Of a stretch of 64,000 nucleotides of DNA, positions 50,985-59,796 are shown in pieces. Within the stretch, counting starts at the first letter, position 1. The number at the start of each line of letters is the position of its first letter. A program made the translations under genes and the position numbers. The notes beneath the pieces are model-generated. The model was not told the DNA's origin, searched no databases, and saw nothing but the letters and a program-made list of their open reading frames with translations. The DNA is from Mucilaginibacter terrae. GTDB taxonomy: Bacteria; Bacteroidota; Bacteroidia; Sphingobacteriales; Sphingobacteriaceae. The DNA lies in assembly GCF_031951985.1 (NCBI RefSeq), contig NZ_JAVLVU010000001.1:2852001-2916000 (forward strand), read 5' to 3'.

Positions 50985-52115
50985 ATGTTCAAAAACAAGA
51001 GCATTTATGGTTGGCTGGTAGCTGTTGCTGCCTTTTCATTTGCCAGCTGCTCATCAAGCAAAACCGAAAACACGGGCCAGGACACACTGGAATTGCCGGT
51101 GCTAACTATTATTGCCAAAGATACTACCCTGCAAACGGCCTATGTGGCCGATATACAAGCCATTAAAAATGTAGAGCTACGCTCGCGCCAGCGCGGCTTT
51201 CTCGAAAAAATATATGTGGATGAAGGTATGCCTGTGCGCAAAGGCCAGGTACTTTTTAAACTTAACGACGAAGAATTCAGGGTAACCTTGGCACGCGCCA
51301 AAGCCATGCTGAGCAATGCCGAAGCCGATGCCGTTGCCTCTCGTCTGGAGGTTGAGCGGGTAAAAATGCTGGTTAACAAAAAGGTACTGGCCGCATCAGA
51401 GCTTGAAGTTGCGCAATCGAAGTTAAAAGCTGATGAAGCCCTTATTGATGAAGCCCGCACCAATGTACAAAGTGCTCAAAACCATATTGCTTATACTACC
51501 ATCAGGGCTCCGTTTGATGGCATGATAGACCGCATTCCGCTAAAAGGCGGCAGTTTGATAGACGAGGGGGCATTGCTAACCAGTATATCCGACCTAAGCT
51601 CTATTTACGCCTACTTCAGTTTCCCCGAAAACGAATACCTTAAATACCAGCGTTCAAAAAACAATGGCGAAAAGGATAATAACGAGGTAAAGCTGGTGCT
51701 ATCTGATGGTAGCAGCTACAGCCACAGCGGTACCATTGAAACCATTGAGGGCGAAATTGAGCAAACTACGGGTTCTATAGCCTTAAGGGCAAAGTTCCCT
51801 AACCCGCACAAACTGTTGCGCCATGGTGCCAGCGGTAAAATTTATATCACCACCGAGATGGACGATGCGGTTATGATTCCGCAAAAATCAGTCTTCGAGG
51901 TGCAGGATAAAAGCTATGTATATGTGGTAAGTAACGACAATAAACTGCACATGACCAGCTTTACGCCGCTTACCCGTTTTTCGCAATACTATTTGGTGAA
52001 AGACGGCTTAAAACCCGGCGATAAAATATTGTACGAGGGTGCGCAAAACGCCCGCGACGGTATGGTTATTAAGCCCAATATGCTAAAGCAAGCGCCTTTA
52101 CTGGCCGCAAAATAG
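50985..52115 (+). CDS. RND periplasmic adaptor lipoprotein, system 2
   Basis: 376 residues with lipobox FASC. The adaptor pattern is complete: LRSRQRGFLEKIYVDEGMPVRKGQVLFKL, an Ala/Glu/Lys-rich hairpin (AMLSNAEADAVASRLEVERVKMLV), RAPFDGMIDRIPLKGGSLI and the barrel segments. It heads the adaptor-RND-OMF operon of system 2. Confidence 0.94.
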   Translation: MFKNKSIYGWLVAVAAFSFASCSSSKTENTGQDTLELPVLTIIAKDTTLQTAYVADIQAIKNVELRSRQRGFLEKIYVDEGMPVRKGQVLFKLNDEEFRVTLARAKAMLSNAEADAVASRLEVERVKMLVNKKVLAASELEVAQSKLKADEALIDEARTNVQSAQNHIAYTTIRAPFDGMIDRIPLKGGSLIDEGALLTSISDLSSIYAYFSFPENEYLKYQRSKNNGEKDNNEVKLVLSDGSSYSHSGTIETIEGEIEQTTGSIALRAKFPNPHKLLRHGASGKIYITTEMDDAVMIPQKSVFEVQDKSYVYVVSNDNKLHMTSFTPLTRFSQYYLVKDGLKPGDKILYEGAQNARDGMVIKPNMLKQAPLLAAK

Positions 52116-52139
52116 CCTCGATTTCTATTTTTCCTGTTT

Positions 52140-52179
52140 GCCCTACGTGCATGTATCATACATGCAAGGGCTATTTTTT
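52140..52179 (+). terminator. Terminator-like hairpin inside RND operon 2
   Basis: GCCCT ... AGGGC encloses the perfect palindrome TGCATGTATCATACATGCA (52148-52166) and is followed by TATTTTTT. It lies between adaptor and RND genes, so it may attenuate the permease. Confidence 0.6.
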
Positions 52180-52199
52180 GATATAATCTCAGAAAACGC

Positions 52200-55100
52200 A
52201 TGTTCGAAACTTTTATAAAGCGGCCTATCCTGTCGCTTGTAATATCCCTCATTATAACCCTGTTGGGTGTGCTGGCCTTGCTTACGCTGCCGGTAACCCA
52301 GTTCCCTGATATTGTGCCGCCATCGGTTACGGTTACGGCCAACTATGTTGGTGCCAACGCAGAAGTATGCGCCAAAGCCGTAGCTACACCGCTTGAGCGC
52401 GCTATTAACGGCGTGCCGGGCATGACCTATATGTCGTCGGTTTGTAGTAACGATGGTTTAACTGTTATACAGATATACTTTAACGTGGGGACCGACCCCG
52501 ACCAGGCTGCTGTTAACGTACAAAACCGGGTAGCCACCATTATTGATGAAATGCCCGAAGAGGTAATTAAAGCCGGTGTTACCACCGAAAAGGAGGTAAA
52601 CAGTATGCTCATGTACCTCAACATTATGAGTGACGATAAGGCGATGGACGAAAAATTCATCTACAACTTTACCGACATTAACGTACTGCAGGAACTTAAA
52701 CGTATTGATGGTGTAGGCCGTGCCGAAATTATGGGTGCCAAAGAGTACTCTATGCGGGTATGGCTAAACCCCGAGCGCATGATGGCCTACAAGGTATCAA
52801 CCGATGATGTGATCGAAGCCATTCGTGCACAAAACGTGGAGGCTGCCCCAGGCAAAACCGGCCAAAGCTCTGATAAATCGCCGCAATCGCTGCAATATGT
52901 ATTGCGCTACCCCGGTAAATTCTTTGAGCCCAAACAGTACGAAAACATCGTGATTCGTGCCGATGAGTCGGGCACTGTTCTATCATTAAAAGATGTAGCA
53001 AATATTGAATTTGGGTCGCTCACCTACAGCATGGTGTCAAACACCGATGGTCGCCCTTCGGCATCTATCATGATCAAGCAGCGCCCCGGCTCTAACGCAC
53101 GCGATGTTATCCAGAATATTAAAAACCGCATGGCCGAGCTAAAGGAAAGCTCCTTCCCTACCGGTATGACCTATAACGTAAATTACGATGTTTCGCGTTT
53201 CCTCGATGCTTCCATTGACGAGGTGTTGCATACGTTAATTGAGGCATTTATCCTCGTGTTTATCGTGGTTTACATCTTTTTGCAGGATTTCCGTTCAACG
53301 CTAATACCTGCACTCGCGGTGCCCGTGGCCCTCATTGGTACACTGGCCTTTATGCAGATGCTGGGCTTCTCTATCAACCTGCTTACGCTCTTTGCGCTGG
53401 TGCTTTCCATTGGTATTGTGGTAGATAACGCCATTGTGGTGGTGGAGGCCGTGCACGTAAAAATGCACGAAGAACACATGAACGCCATGGATGCCACCGT
53501 AAGTGCCATGAAAGAAATTAGCGGAGCCATTGTGGCAATTACGCTGGTAATGTCGGCGGTGTTTGTGCCGGTGGCCTTTATGAGCGGCCCGGTGGGGGTA
53601 TTTTACAGGCAGTTCTCGTTAACCATGGCTATTGCTATTGTTATATCGGGGGTGAATGCGGTAACGCTAACGCCTGCGTTATGTGCCATTATGCTCAAAA
53701 ACAACCACGCTGCTAAAAAGGGCTTCATTGACAAATTTTTTGCAGGCTTTAACAAACGTTATGATGCCGTACAAAACAAATATTCAGGCTTTATCAGCAA
53801 GATTGCAGGCCGCAGAGTGGTAACATTTATGCTGCTGATCGTATTCTTTGTGGGCACATTTGGCCTGAGCAAAATACTGCCAACGGGCTTCATCCCAACC
53901 GAAGACCAGGGCATGATCTACGTAAACATTACCACCCCGCCCGGGGCCACTGTTGAACGTACCGAAGAAGTAGTGGCCGCCATTCAGCGCCAAACCAAGG
54001 ATATGAAATCCATCGAATCGGTGTCCACCCTTTCGGGCTATAGCCTGGTGAACGAAATTGCGGGTGCATCATACGGTATGGCCATGATCAATTTAAAATC
54101 ATGGGATGAGCGCGAAGAATCGTTACAGGATGTGATTGACGAGTTGCGCCGCCGCACCAAAAACATAGGCGATGCCACCATTCAGTTTTTTCCGCCGCCA
54201 ACCGTACCGGGCTTTGGTAACTCCAGCGGTTTTGAGATACGTATGCTCGATAAAAGCGGAACTGGCGATCTGCAAAAGACCGCCGTGGTATCTAACGATT
54301 TCATCAAAGCGCTGAACGATTCGAAAGAGATCGACAATGCCTTCTCCAGTTTCGACCCTAACTTCCCGCAGTATTTAATTACGGTCGATCAGCCCATGGC
54401 TGCCAAAAAAGGCATCACCATTGATAAGGCCATGAGTACGCTGCAAACCCTGATGGGTAGCTACTATGCATCAAACTTTATCCGTTTTGGGCAAATGTAT
54501 AAGGTAATGGTGCAGGCTTCGCCGGAGTACAGGTCGAAACCCGAAGATGTGCTGAAACTGTACGTAAAAAACGATAAAGGCGAAATGGTGCCGTTCTCAA
54601 CCTTCATTAAAATGGAGCGTGTTTACGGGCCGGAGCAACTAACGCGCTACAACATGTACACCTCGGCCATGGTTACGGGTGATGCCGCACCGGGTTATAG
54701 TAGTGGCGATGCCATTGCTGCCATCAACCGCATAGCCAAAGAGAAACTACCAAAAGGATACTCATTCGAGTGGTCGGGTATGACGCGTGAGCAAATACTC
54801 TCAGGCGACCAGGCCATCTACATTTTTATTATTTGTTTAGTGTTTGTTTACCTGCTACTGGCAGCACAGTACGAAAGTTTGCTGCTACCTTTAGCGGTAA
54901 TTTTATCGCTGCCTACGGGTATTTTAGGCGCATTCTTCTTCCTCAAAATTACCGGGCTCGAAAACAATATTTACGCGCAGGTAGCCTTGGTAATGCTTAT
55001 TGGCTTGCTGGGTAAAAACGCAATTTTGATTGTTGAATTTGCCGTACAGCGCGAGCGCGAAGGTGCAACCGTGTTGCAGGCAGCTATTGAAGGTGCGGTA

Positions 55101-55358
55101 TCGCGTTTACGCCCCATCCTCATGACCTCGTTTGCGTTTATTGCCGGCTTAATTCCTTTGTGTATTGCCAGCGGTGCAGGTGCTATGGGCAACCGTTCTA
55201 TTGGTACGGCAGCTGCCGGTGGTATGCTCATCGGTACTATTTTCGGGCTGATATTGATTCCCGGGCTGTATGTGATATTCTCGAGCCTGTCAAAATCAAA
55301 AAAGAAAGAGGAGCCAGCCGTAGTGCTTGAGCCGGAGTTAAACAGCACTTATCATTAA
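52200..55358 (+). CDS. RND efflux permease (HAE1 type), system 2, with altered proton relay
   Basis: 1052 residues, full length, with the usual phrases (MFETFIKRPILSLVISL, FALVLSIGIVVDNAIVVVEAVH, LLGKNAILIVEF). Where AcrB has Asp407-Asp408, this protein has Asp409-Asn410: the second relay Asp is Asn. The first Asp and the Lys are kept. It lies between the adaptor (84 bp upstream, with a hairpin) and the OMF gene (14 bp downstream). Confidence 0.95.
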   Translation: MFETFIKRPILSLVISLIITLLGVLALLTLPVTQFPDIVPPSVTVTANYVGANAEVCAKAVATPLERAINGVPGMTYMSSVCSNDGLTVIQIYFNVGTDPDQAAVNVQNRVATIIDEMPEEVIKAGVTTEKEVNSMLMYLNIMSDDKAMDEKFIYNFTDINVLQELKRIDGVGRAEIMGAKEYSMRVWLNPERMMAYKVSTDDVIEAIRAQNVEAAPGKTGQSSDKSPQSLQYVLRYPGKFFEPKQYENIVIRADESGTVLSLKDVANIEFGSLTYSMVSNTDGRPSASIMIKQRPGSNARDVIQNIKNRMAELKESSFPTGMTYNVNYDVSRFLDASIDEVLHTLIEAFILVFIVVYIFLQDFRSTLIPALAVPVALIGTLAFMQMLGFSINLLTLFALVLSIGIVVDNAIVVVEAVHVKMHEEHMNAMDATVSAMKEISGAIVAITLVMSAVFVPVAFMSGPVGVFYRQFSLTMAIAIVISGVNAVTLTPALCAIMLKNNHAAKKGFIDKFFAGFNKRYDAVQNKYSGFISKIAGRRVVTFMLLIVFFVGTFGLSKILPTGFIPTEDQGMIYVNITTPPGATVERTEEVVAAIQRQTKDMKSIESVSTLSGYSLVNEIAGASYGMAMINLKSWDEREESLQDVIDELRRRTKNIGDATIQFFPPPTVPGFGNSSGFEIRMLDKSGTGDLQKTAVVSNDFIKALNDSKEIDNAFSSFDPNFPQYLITVDQPMAAKKGITIDKAMSTLQTLMGSYYASNFIRFGQMYKVMVQASPEYRSKPEDVLKLYVKNDKGEMVPFSTFIKMERVYGPEQLTRYNMYTSAMVTGDAAPGYSSGDAIAAINRIAKEKLPKGYSFEWSGMTREQILSGDQAIYIFIICLVFVYLLLAAQYESLLLPLAVILSLPTGILGAFFFLKITGLENNIYAQVALVMLIGLLGKNAILIVEFAVQREREGATVLQAAIEGAVSRLRPILMTSFAFIAGLIPLCIASGAGAMGNRSIGTAAAGGMLIGTIFGLILIPGLYVIFSSLSKSKKKEEPAVVLEPELNSTYH

Positions 55359-55372
55359 TTTAAAGTTTCACA

Positions 55373-56812
55373 ATGTCCAGATATAAGTTTTATTCATTTA
55401 TAGGCGTGCTTGCATGTGCTTTAACGGCATGCAGCAGCCTTAAAACGGTTGATATATCGCTACCTGATGAAATGCCGGGCAGCTATGCAGGCTCAACCGA
55501 TACTACCAGTGTAGCCATGGTGCCGGTATCAAAGTTTTTCCCCGATACCTACCTGCTTAATCTCATTGATACTGCCTTTAGCGCAAACCCTGATATACTG
55601 GCATCTTTGCAACGTATTGAGGCCGCCAATGCCAACCTTAAGTATAACGGCCTGTTATGGGCGCCAACGCTCAACTTAAATGCCCGGGCAGGTGTTGAAA
55701 GGTATGGCGAGTATACCATGAACGGTGTGGGTAACTATGACACCAATTTATCACAAAATATTAGCGGGAATCAAAGGATACCCAACCCAACGCCCGATTA
55801 CTTCCTGGGTTTTCAAAGCTCATGGGAACTTGACCTTTGGGGTAAATTAAAGAACCGGAAGAAGGCCGCCTTCAACCGCTTTTTGGCCAGCCAAAGCGGG
55901 TACAAAATGGTAACCACCTCGCTCACCTCGCAAATAGCTACGGCGTACTACCAGCTTTTGGCTTTAGATAACGAGTTGCGCGTGATCCGCAAAAATATCG
56001 ACCTGCAAAATAATGCGCTCGAAATTGTTAAGGTGCAAAAACTGGGCGGCCGCGCTACCGAACTGGCCGTACAGCAGTTTTTAGCCCAGCTGAAGCGTAC
56101 CCAAGGTATGGAAGCCATGGTAAAGCAACAAATTACCGAAACCGAAAATCAGCTTAACTTTTTAAGCGGTAAATTTTCTAAAAGTATTCCGCGCGATACA
56201 TCTATCAATACCCTTAAACTGCCTACGGTGCTTAAAGCCGGGGTACCATCGCAATTACTATTGAACCGCCCCGATATTCAGCAGGCCGATTTTGAACTAA
56301 AAGCCATGAATGCCGATATTAAAGCGGTACATGCTGCATTCTTTCCGCAGCTAACGCTGTCGCCATATGTTGGGTTTAATGCATTTCGTACATCGGTGTT
56401 GTTTAATCCCGGCTCAATAGCCTATGGTATTTTAGGGGGTGTAACCGGGCCAATATTTAACCGCAAACAAATTAAAGCCGATTATGAGCGTACCCAGGCC
56501 GAGGGCAAACAAGCCCTATACAGCTATCAAAAAACCGTTTTAAACAGTTACCAGGAAGTACTGAACAGCCTTAAAAGTATTGAAAATTATACCACGGCCT
56601 ATCGCAATAAGCAGCAGGAGGTGCAGGCGTTAACTAACGCAGTATCGGTGGCTAATGATTTATACTTGGTTGGCCGGGCAAACTACCTGGAGGTAATTAC
56701 CGCCCAACGCAACGTGCTTGATGCCGAACTGGAACTGGCTCATACCAAAAAAAATATTTTTATTGGGGCCGTAAACTTATACCGTTCTGTAGGAGGCGGT
56801 TGGAAACGTTAA
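55373..56812 (+). CDS. Outer membrane efflux lipoprotein (OprM type), system 2
   Basis: 479 residues with lipobox LTAC. Typical OMF phrases are seen: SWELDLWGKLKNRKKAAFNRF, LLNRPDIQQADFELKAMNADIKAVHAAFFPQL, and the same VNLYRSVGGGWK ending as system 1. It completes the tripartite pump, and a strong terminator follows. Confidence 0.94.
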   Translation: MSRYKFYSFIGVLACALTACSSLKTVDISLPDEMPGSYAGSTDTTSVAMVPVSKFFPDTYLLNLIDTAFSANPDILASLQRIEAANANLKYNGLLWAPTLNLNARAGVERYGEYTMNGVGNYDTNLSQNISGNQRIPNPTPDYFLGFQSSWELDLWGKLKNRKKAAFNRFLASQSGYKMVTTSLTSQIATAYYQLLALDNELRVIRKNIDLQNNALEIVKVQKLGGRATELAVQQFLAQLKRTQGMEAMVKQQITETENQLNFLSGKFSKSIPRDTSINTLKLPTVLKAGVPSQLLLNRPDIQQADFELKAMNADIKAVHAAFFPQLTLSPYVGFNAFRTSVLFNPGSIAYGILGGVTGPIFNRKQIKADYERTQAEGKQALYSYQKTVLNSYQEVLNSLKSIENYTTAYRNKQQEVQALTNAVSVANDLYLVGRANYLEVITAQRNVLDAELELAHTKKNIFIGAVNLYRSVGGGWKR

Positions 56813-56851
56813 GTTTTTTGTTTAGTTTTTTTATCCTGCAACCCTGCTTAA

Positions 56852-56883
56852 TGCCCCGGCACCCTGCGCCGGGGCATTTTTTT
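56852..56883 (+). terminator. Intrinsic terminator of RND operon 2
   Basis: TGCCCCGGC and GCCGGGGCA form a perfect 9-bp stem with a 7-base loop, followed by seven T. Confidence 0.95.
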
Positions 56884-56962
56884 GTCCGGTAGTCAGAAGA
56901 ATACCCGCATATTGGTACGAAGTCAGAGACTTCGTACAGCGGAACATTGGAGAGCGGGAAAT

Positions 56963-57247
56963 TTATAATGTATTTTCATAGATACTTATATAATGTTCAA
57001 CTGGGTAAGCTGTACCTGTAACAAACCGTTCACCTGTTACTTTATTAACAATGACTGGCGCATTGCCAGCCAGCATGCTTGAAAAATTATTAGTTTGTAA
57101 AAACTCATTACTTTGATAAAAGAATACATAATAATCATCTGCTTCAATGGTATCGCTATCTAAAATAACGATACTATCGTTTATCATTTGGTACTCTGCA
57201 TTTAGGTCGGCCTCCAATGCAGATTGCAATTCCTTTTTTGTTAGCAT
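56963..57247 (-). CDS. Imm35/YrhB-like immunity protein (orphan)
   Basis: 94 residues from ATG 57247. The C-terminal half, YYVFFYQSNEF...MLAGNAPVIVNKVTGERFVTGTAYPVEHYI, fits the Imm35 (YrhB domain) family, whose members protect against polymorphic toxins. No toxin or secretion gene is near. The open frame runs on to 57562, but that part is a translation of repeat-like DNA. Confidence 0.78.
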   Translation of the reverse strand: MLTKKELQSALEADLNAEYQMINDSIVILDSDTIEADDYYVFFYQSNEFLQTNNFSSMLAGNAPVIVNKVTGERFVTGTAYPVEHYISIYENTL

Positions 57248-57600
57248 ACGGGTTTTTTGTACAGTAAAAATACAAATTCTATAACAAACGATTAAGGCAG
57301 AGTGCAGCGGGGGCATTTGCTTTTTGTAGTTTTTTTGTCGCCTCCCAGCTTCGGGGTGAAAGCTGGGCAGCACCGATGGCCTGTGCGGTAGGAAAGGGCC
57401 TCTTAGATTTTGCTGAAGCTTGGGAAATGTGCGAACGAAGTGGGGCAAAAGATGAAAAGCCCGTGGTGCTGCCTGGCTTTGCAGCGCAAGGCATGTGCGA
57501 AAACGAAGCATAGGGAGTAGACTTGATTTTGGTTCTTTCATCAAGGAAAGAACAAAGGGCATCCGCGGCCCAGAAGCGGTAGACGCTATGCAAAACCATA
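57248..57600. repeat. Repeat-like gene-free stretch
   Basis: No real gene is seen. It holds the near direct repeats ATGTGCGAACGAAG (57427-57440) and ATGTGCGAAAACGAAG (57493-57508), several short palindromes, and TTGATTTTGGTTCTTTCATC-type wording (57511-57540) that resembles multi-copy Sphingobacteriaceae intergenic DNA. Long open frames on the minus strand are shadows. Confidence 0.45.
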
Positions 57601-57638
57601 CTTTGTATGTATGTTTGTTTTAAACATTCACACTGCGC

Positions 57639-58322
57639 ATGGCTAAAATTCTACTGGTTGAAGACGAAGACAAGGTATCCTCTTTCATAAAAAAAGGCTT
57701 GCAGGAGCACCATTTCCAGGTCGACGTAGCCAGAGACGGCATTGCCGGCCTAACCAATGTTTTGCAGGATACTTACGACCTAATCATTCTTGATGTAATG
57801 TTGCCGCTTATTAACGGCATTGACCTTTGTAAGCAAATTCGCCAAAAGCAAAGCCAGGTTCCTATATTGATGCTGAGCGCCCTGGGTACTATTGATGATA
57901 AAGTAACCGGCCTGCATGCAGGTGCCGATGATTACCTGATCAAGCCTTTCCATTTTAACGAATTGATGGCACGGATTGAGGCTTTGCTGCGCCGCCGTAA
58001 CATGGCCGAGGTAACTAACCACCTCCTTAATTTTGCCGACCTAAAACTTGATACCTGGGATAAAACAGCCGAACGTGCCGGGAAGAAAATTACGCTTACC
58101 GCCAAAGAATATGCCTTGCTGGAGCTGTTTATGCGCAACCCCGGCAAATTGCTCTCGCGCGAGTACATGCTCGAAAAGGTTTGGGGGCTGAACTTTGATA
58201 CCGGCACTAATATGGTTGATGTATATGTAAATTACCTGCGTAACAAAGTGCAAAAAGGCTTTGATACCAAGTTAATACATACCGTTATTGGCATGGGCTA
58301 TATTATGAAAGAGCAGCAATAG
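57639..58322 (+). CDS. OmpR-family response regulator (CzcR/CusR-like)
   Basis: 227 residues: a receiver with Asp52 (LDVMLPLINGIDL) and a winged-helix DNA-binding domain (TLTAKEYALLELFMRNPGKLLSREYMLEKVWGLNFDTGTNMVDVYVNYLRNKV). It stands 8 bp before its kinase and upstream of a czcCBA-like operon whose promoter has four 11-bp spaced repeats, so it is the probable activator of metal efflux. Confidence 0.94.
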   Translation: MAKILLVEDEDKVSSFIKKGLQEHHFQVDVARDGIAGLTNVLQDTYDLIILDVMLPLINGIDLCKQIRQKQSQVPILMLSALGTIDDKVTGLHAGADDYLIKPFHFNELMARIEALLRRRNMAEVTNHLLNFADLKLDTWDKTAERAGKKITLTAKEYALLELFMRNPGKLLSREYMLEKVWGLNFDTGTNMVDVYVNYLRNKVQKGFDTKLIHTVIGMGYIMKEQQ

Positions 58323-58330
58323 CTAAAAAC

Positions 58331-59698
58331 ATGAAGATAAGAACACGGCTGTCATTGTATTTTATGCTCATCAGCTCGGGCACGTTGCTGCTGGTGTTGC
58401 TGGCCTTGTACTTTGCCGTGTTTGGATTTTTAAAAACAGATTTTAATAAGCGCCTGAGCGACAGGGTTAACGTGGCTGCCCAGCTCTACTTAAAGGCTGA
58501 TGAAATAGGTGCCGATTCGCTCGTTCAAATTCAGCAGAAATACCTGGAAAAACTACCCGACGAGGTTATACGCGTGTACAATGATGGCAATAAGGCCACC
58601 TTCGAATCATCGAACGGGATTTACTGGCGCGATACCACCATTAACGAGGTGCGCCGTAAAGGAGAAATAGAATACGAAGAAGATAACCGGCAGGTAATTG
58701 GCCGTTATTTTCATGATAACCAGGGTAATTTCGTGATTTTGGCCTCGGCTGTAGACCGTAATTTTTCGCCCAGGGTAACCATGCTGGCCCGTATCACACT
58801 TATCCTGTTCCTTGGTTTTAGCGCTATATTGTTTTTTGCGGGACAATGGTTTGCCAGTAAATCTTTAGCGCCTATACAGCGTATTATAGGTGAGATAAAA
58901 CACATCCGTTCAACCAACCTGCATATGCGTATAGCGCGTGTTAAAAATAATGATGAAATAGCCGAACTTATCAGCAATTTCAACAGCCTGCTCGAGCGGT
59001 TGGAGAATGCTTTTGAACTGCAGCGCAGCTTTGTGTCGAACGCCTCGCATGAACTCCGCACCCCGCTTACCAGTATTATGGGCGAAGCCGATGTGGCACT
59101 CGAAAAAGCTCGTACTCCCGAAGAATATAATCGTGTGCTGGAATCCATTTCGGCCGATGCGATGCGCCTGCAAACAACCATTACCAGTTTAATGGAGCTT
59201 GCCCAGGTAGACTTTAATTATACCCAAACCATACTGCAACCCGTGCGTATGGACGAATTGATGTGGGATTTAAATGAGTACTGGCTCGAAAAGAAGGGCA
59301 CAGGCAAGCTCCACCTCACATTTACCGACTTCCCGGAGGATGAAAACGCTTTGGTAGTGATGGGCAGTAAATCATTACTCAGCATAGCCTTAAATAACAT
59401 CATCGATAATGCCTTTAAATATTCGGAAGATAAACCCGTGAATCTTCATTTTGAGGTTGATGAATACAACGTACGCGTTATAATTACCGATAAAGGCCCG
59501 GGTATAAATGCCCCTGATATCGACAACATTTTTAAATCTTTTTACCGCGCCGAACGTACACGTACCCATGTACCGGGCAGCGGTATTGGTTTATACATAG
59601 CCGGAAAAATTATCCAGTTGTGTAACGGCACTATTAAGGTAGAGTCGGATGGGGTATCGGGCAGTTCTTTTATCCTCAATTTCCTCAAAACCAGCTAA
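58331..59698 (+). CDS. Sensor histidine kinase (CzcS/CusS-like)
   Basis: 455 residues: membrane helix (about 10-32), a periplasmic loop of about 115 residues, second helix (about 152-172), HAMP, HisKA with His240 (VSNASHELRTPL), and an ATPase domain (NIIDNAFKYSE, PGSGIGLYIAGKI). The loop lacks the His-rich sites of CusS, so the metal sensed is open. It acts with the preceding regulator. Confidence 0.93.
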   Translation: MKIRTRLSLYFMLISSGTLLLVLLALYFAVFGFLKTDFNKRLSDRVNVAAQLYLKADEIGADSLVQIQQKYLEKLPDEVIRVYNDGNKATFESSNGIYWRDTTINEVRRKGEIEYEEDNRQVIGRYFHDNQGNFVILASAVDRNFSPRVTMLARITLILFLGFSAILFFAGQWFASKSLAPIQRIIGEIKHIRSTNLHMRIARVKNNDEIAELISNFNSLLERLENAFELQRSFVSNASHELRTPLTSIMGEADVALEKARTPEEYNRVLESISADAMRLQTTITSLMELAQVDFNYTQTILQPVRMDELMWDLNEYWLEKKGTGKLHLTFTDFPEDENALVVMGSKSLLSIALNNIIDNAFKYSEDKPVNLHFEVDEYNVRVIITDKGPGINAPDIDNIFKSFYRAERTRTHVPGSGIGLYIAGKIIQLCNGTIKVESDGVSGSSFILNFLKTS

Positions 59699-59718
59699 TA
59701 TTAGTTTCGATATTTTTT

Positions 59719-59757
59719 CTAATGTCATTCTAATGCACGTTTAATGCACGTCTAATT
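59719..59757 (+). promoter_or_regulatory. Four TAAT repeats at 11-bp spacing (OmpR-family operator)
   Basis: CTAATG (59719), CTAATG (59730), TTAATG (59741) and CTAATT (59752) start exactly 11 bp apart. The array ends 9 bp upstream of the -7 box and replaces the -33 element, the layout expected for a PhoB/OmpR-type activator. Confidence 0.8.
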
Positions 59758-59766
59758 CTGCCGCAA

Positions 59767-59774
59767 TAGCTTTG
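59767..59774 (+). promoter_or_regulatory. -7 element of the czcCBA-like operon
   Basis: TAGCTTTG fits TAnnTTTG, 22 bp before the first ATG, just downstream of the repeat array. Confidence 0.65.
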
Positions 59775-59796
59775 AACTATCCAAAGTTCTAAGCAC

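Noticed and set aside
57248..57562. N-terminal extension of the Imm35-like frame
   Set aside because: The extra 105 residues translate repeat-like DNA; ATG 57247 fits the family length.
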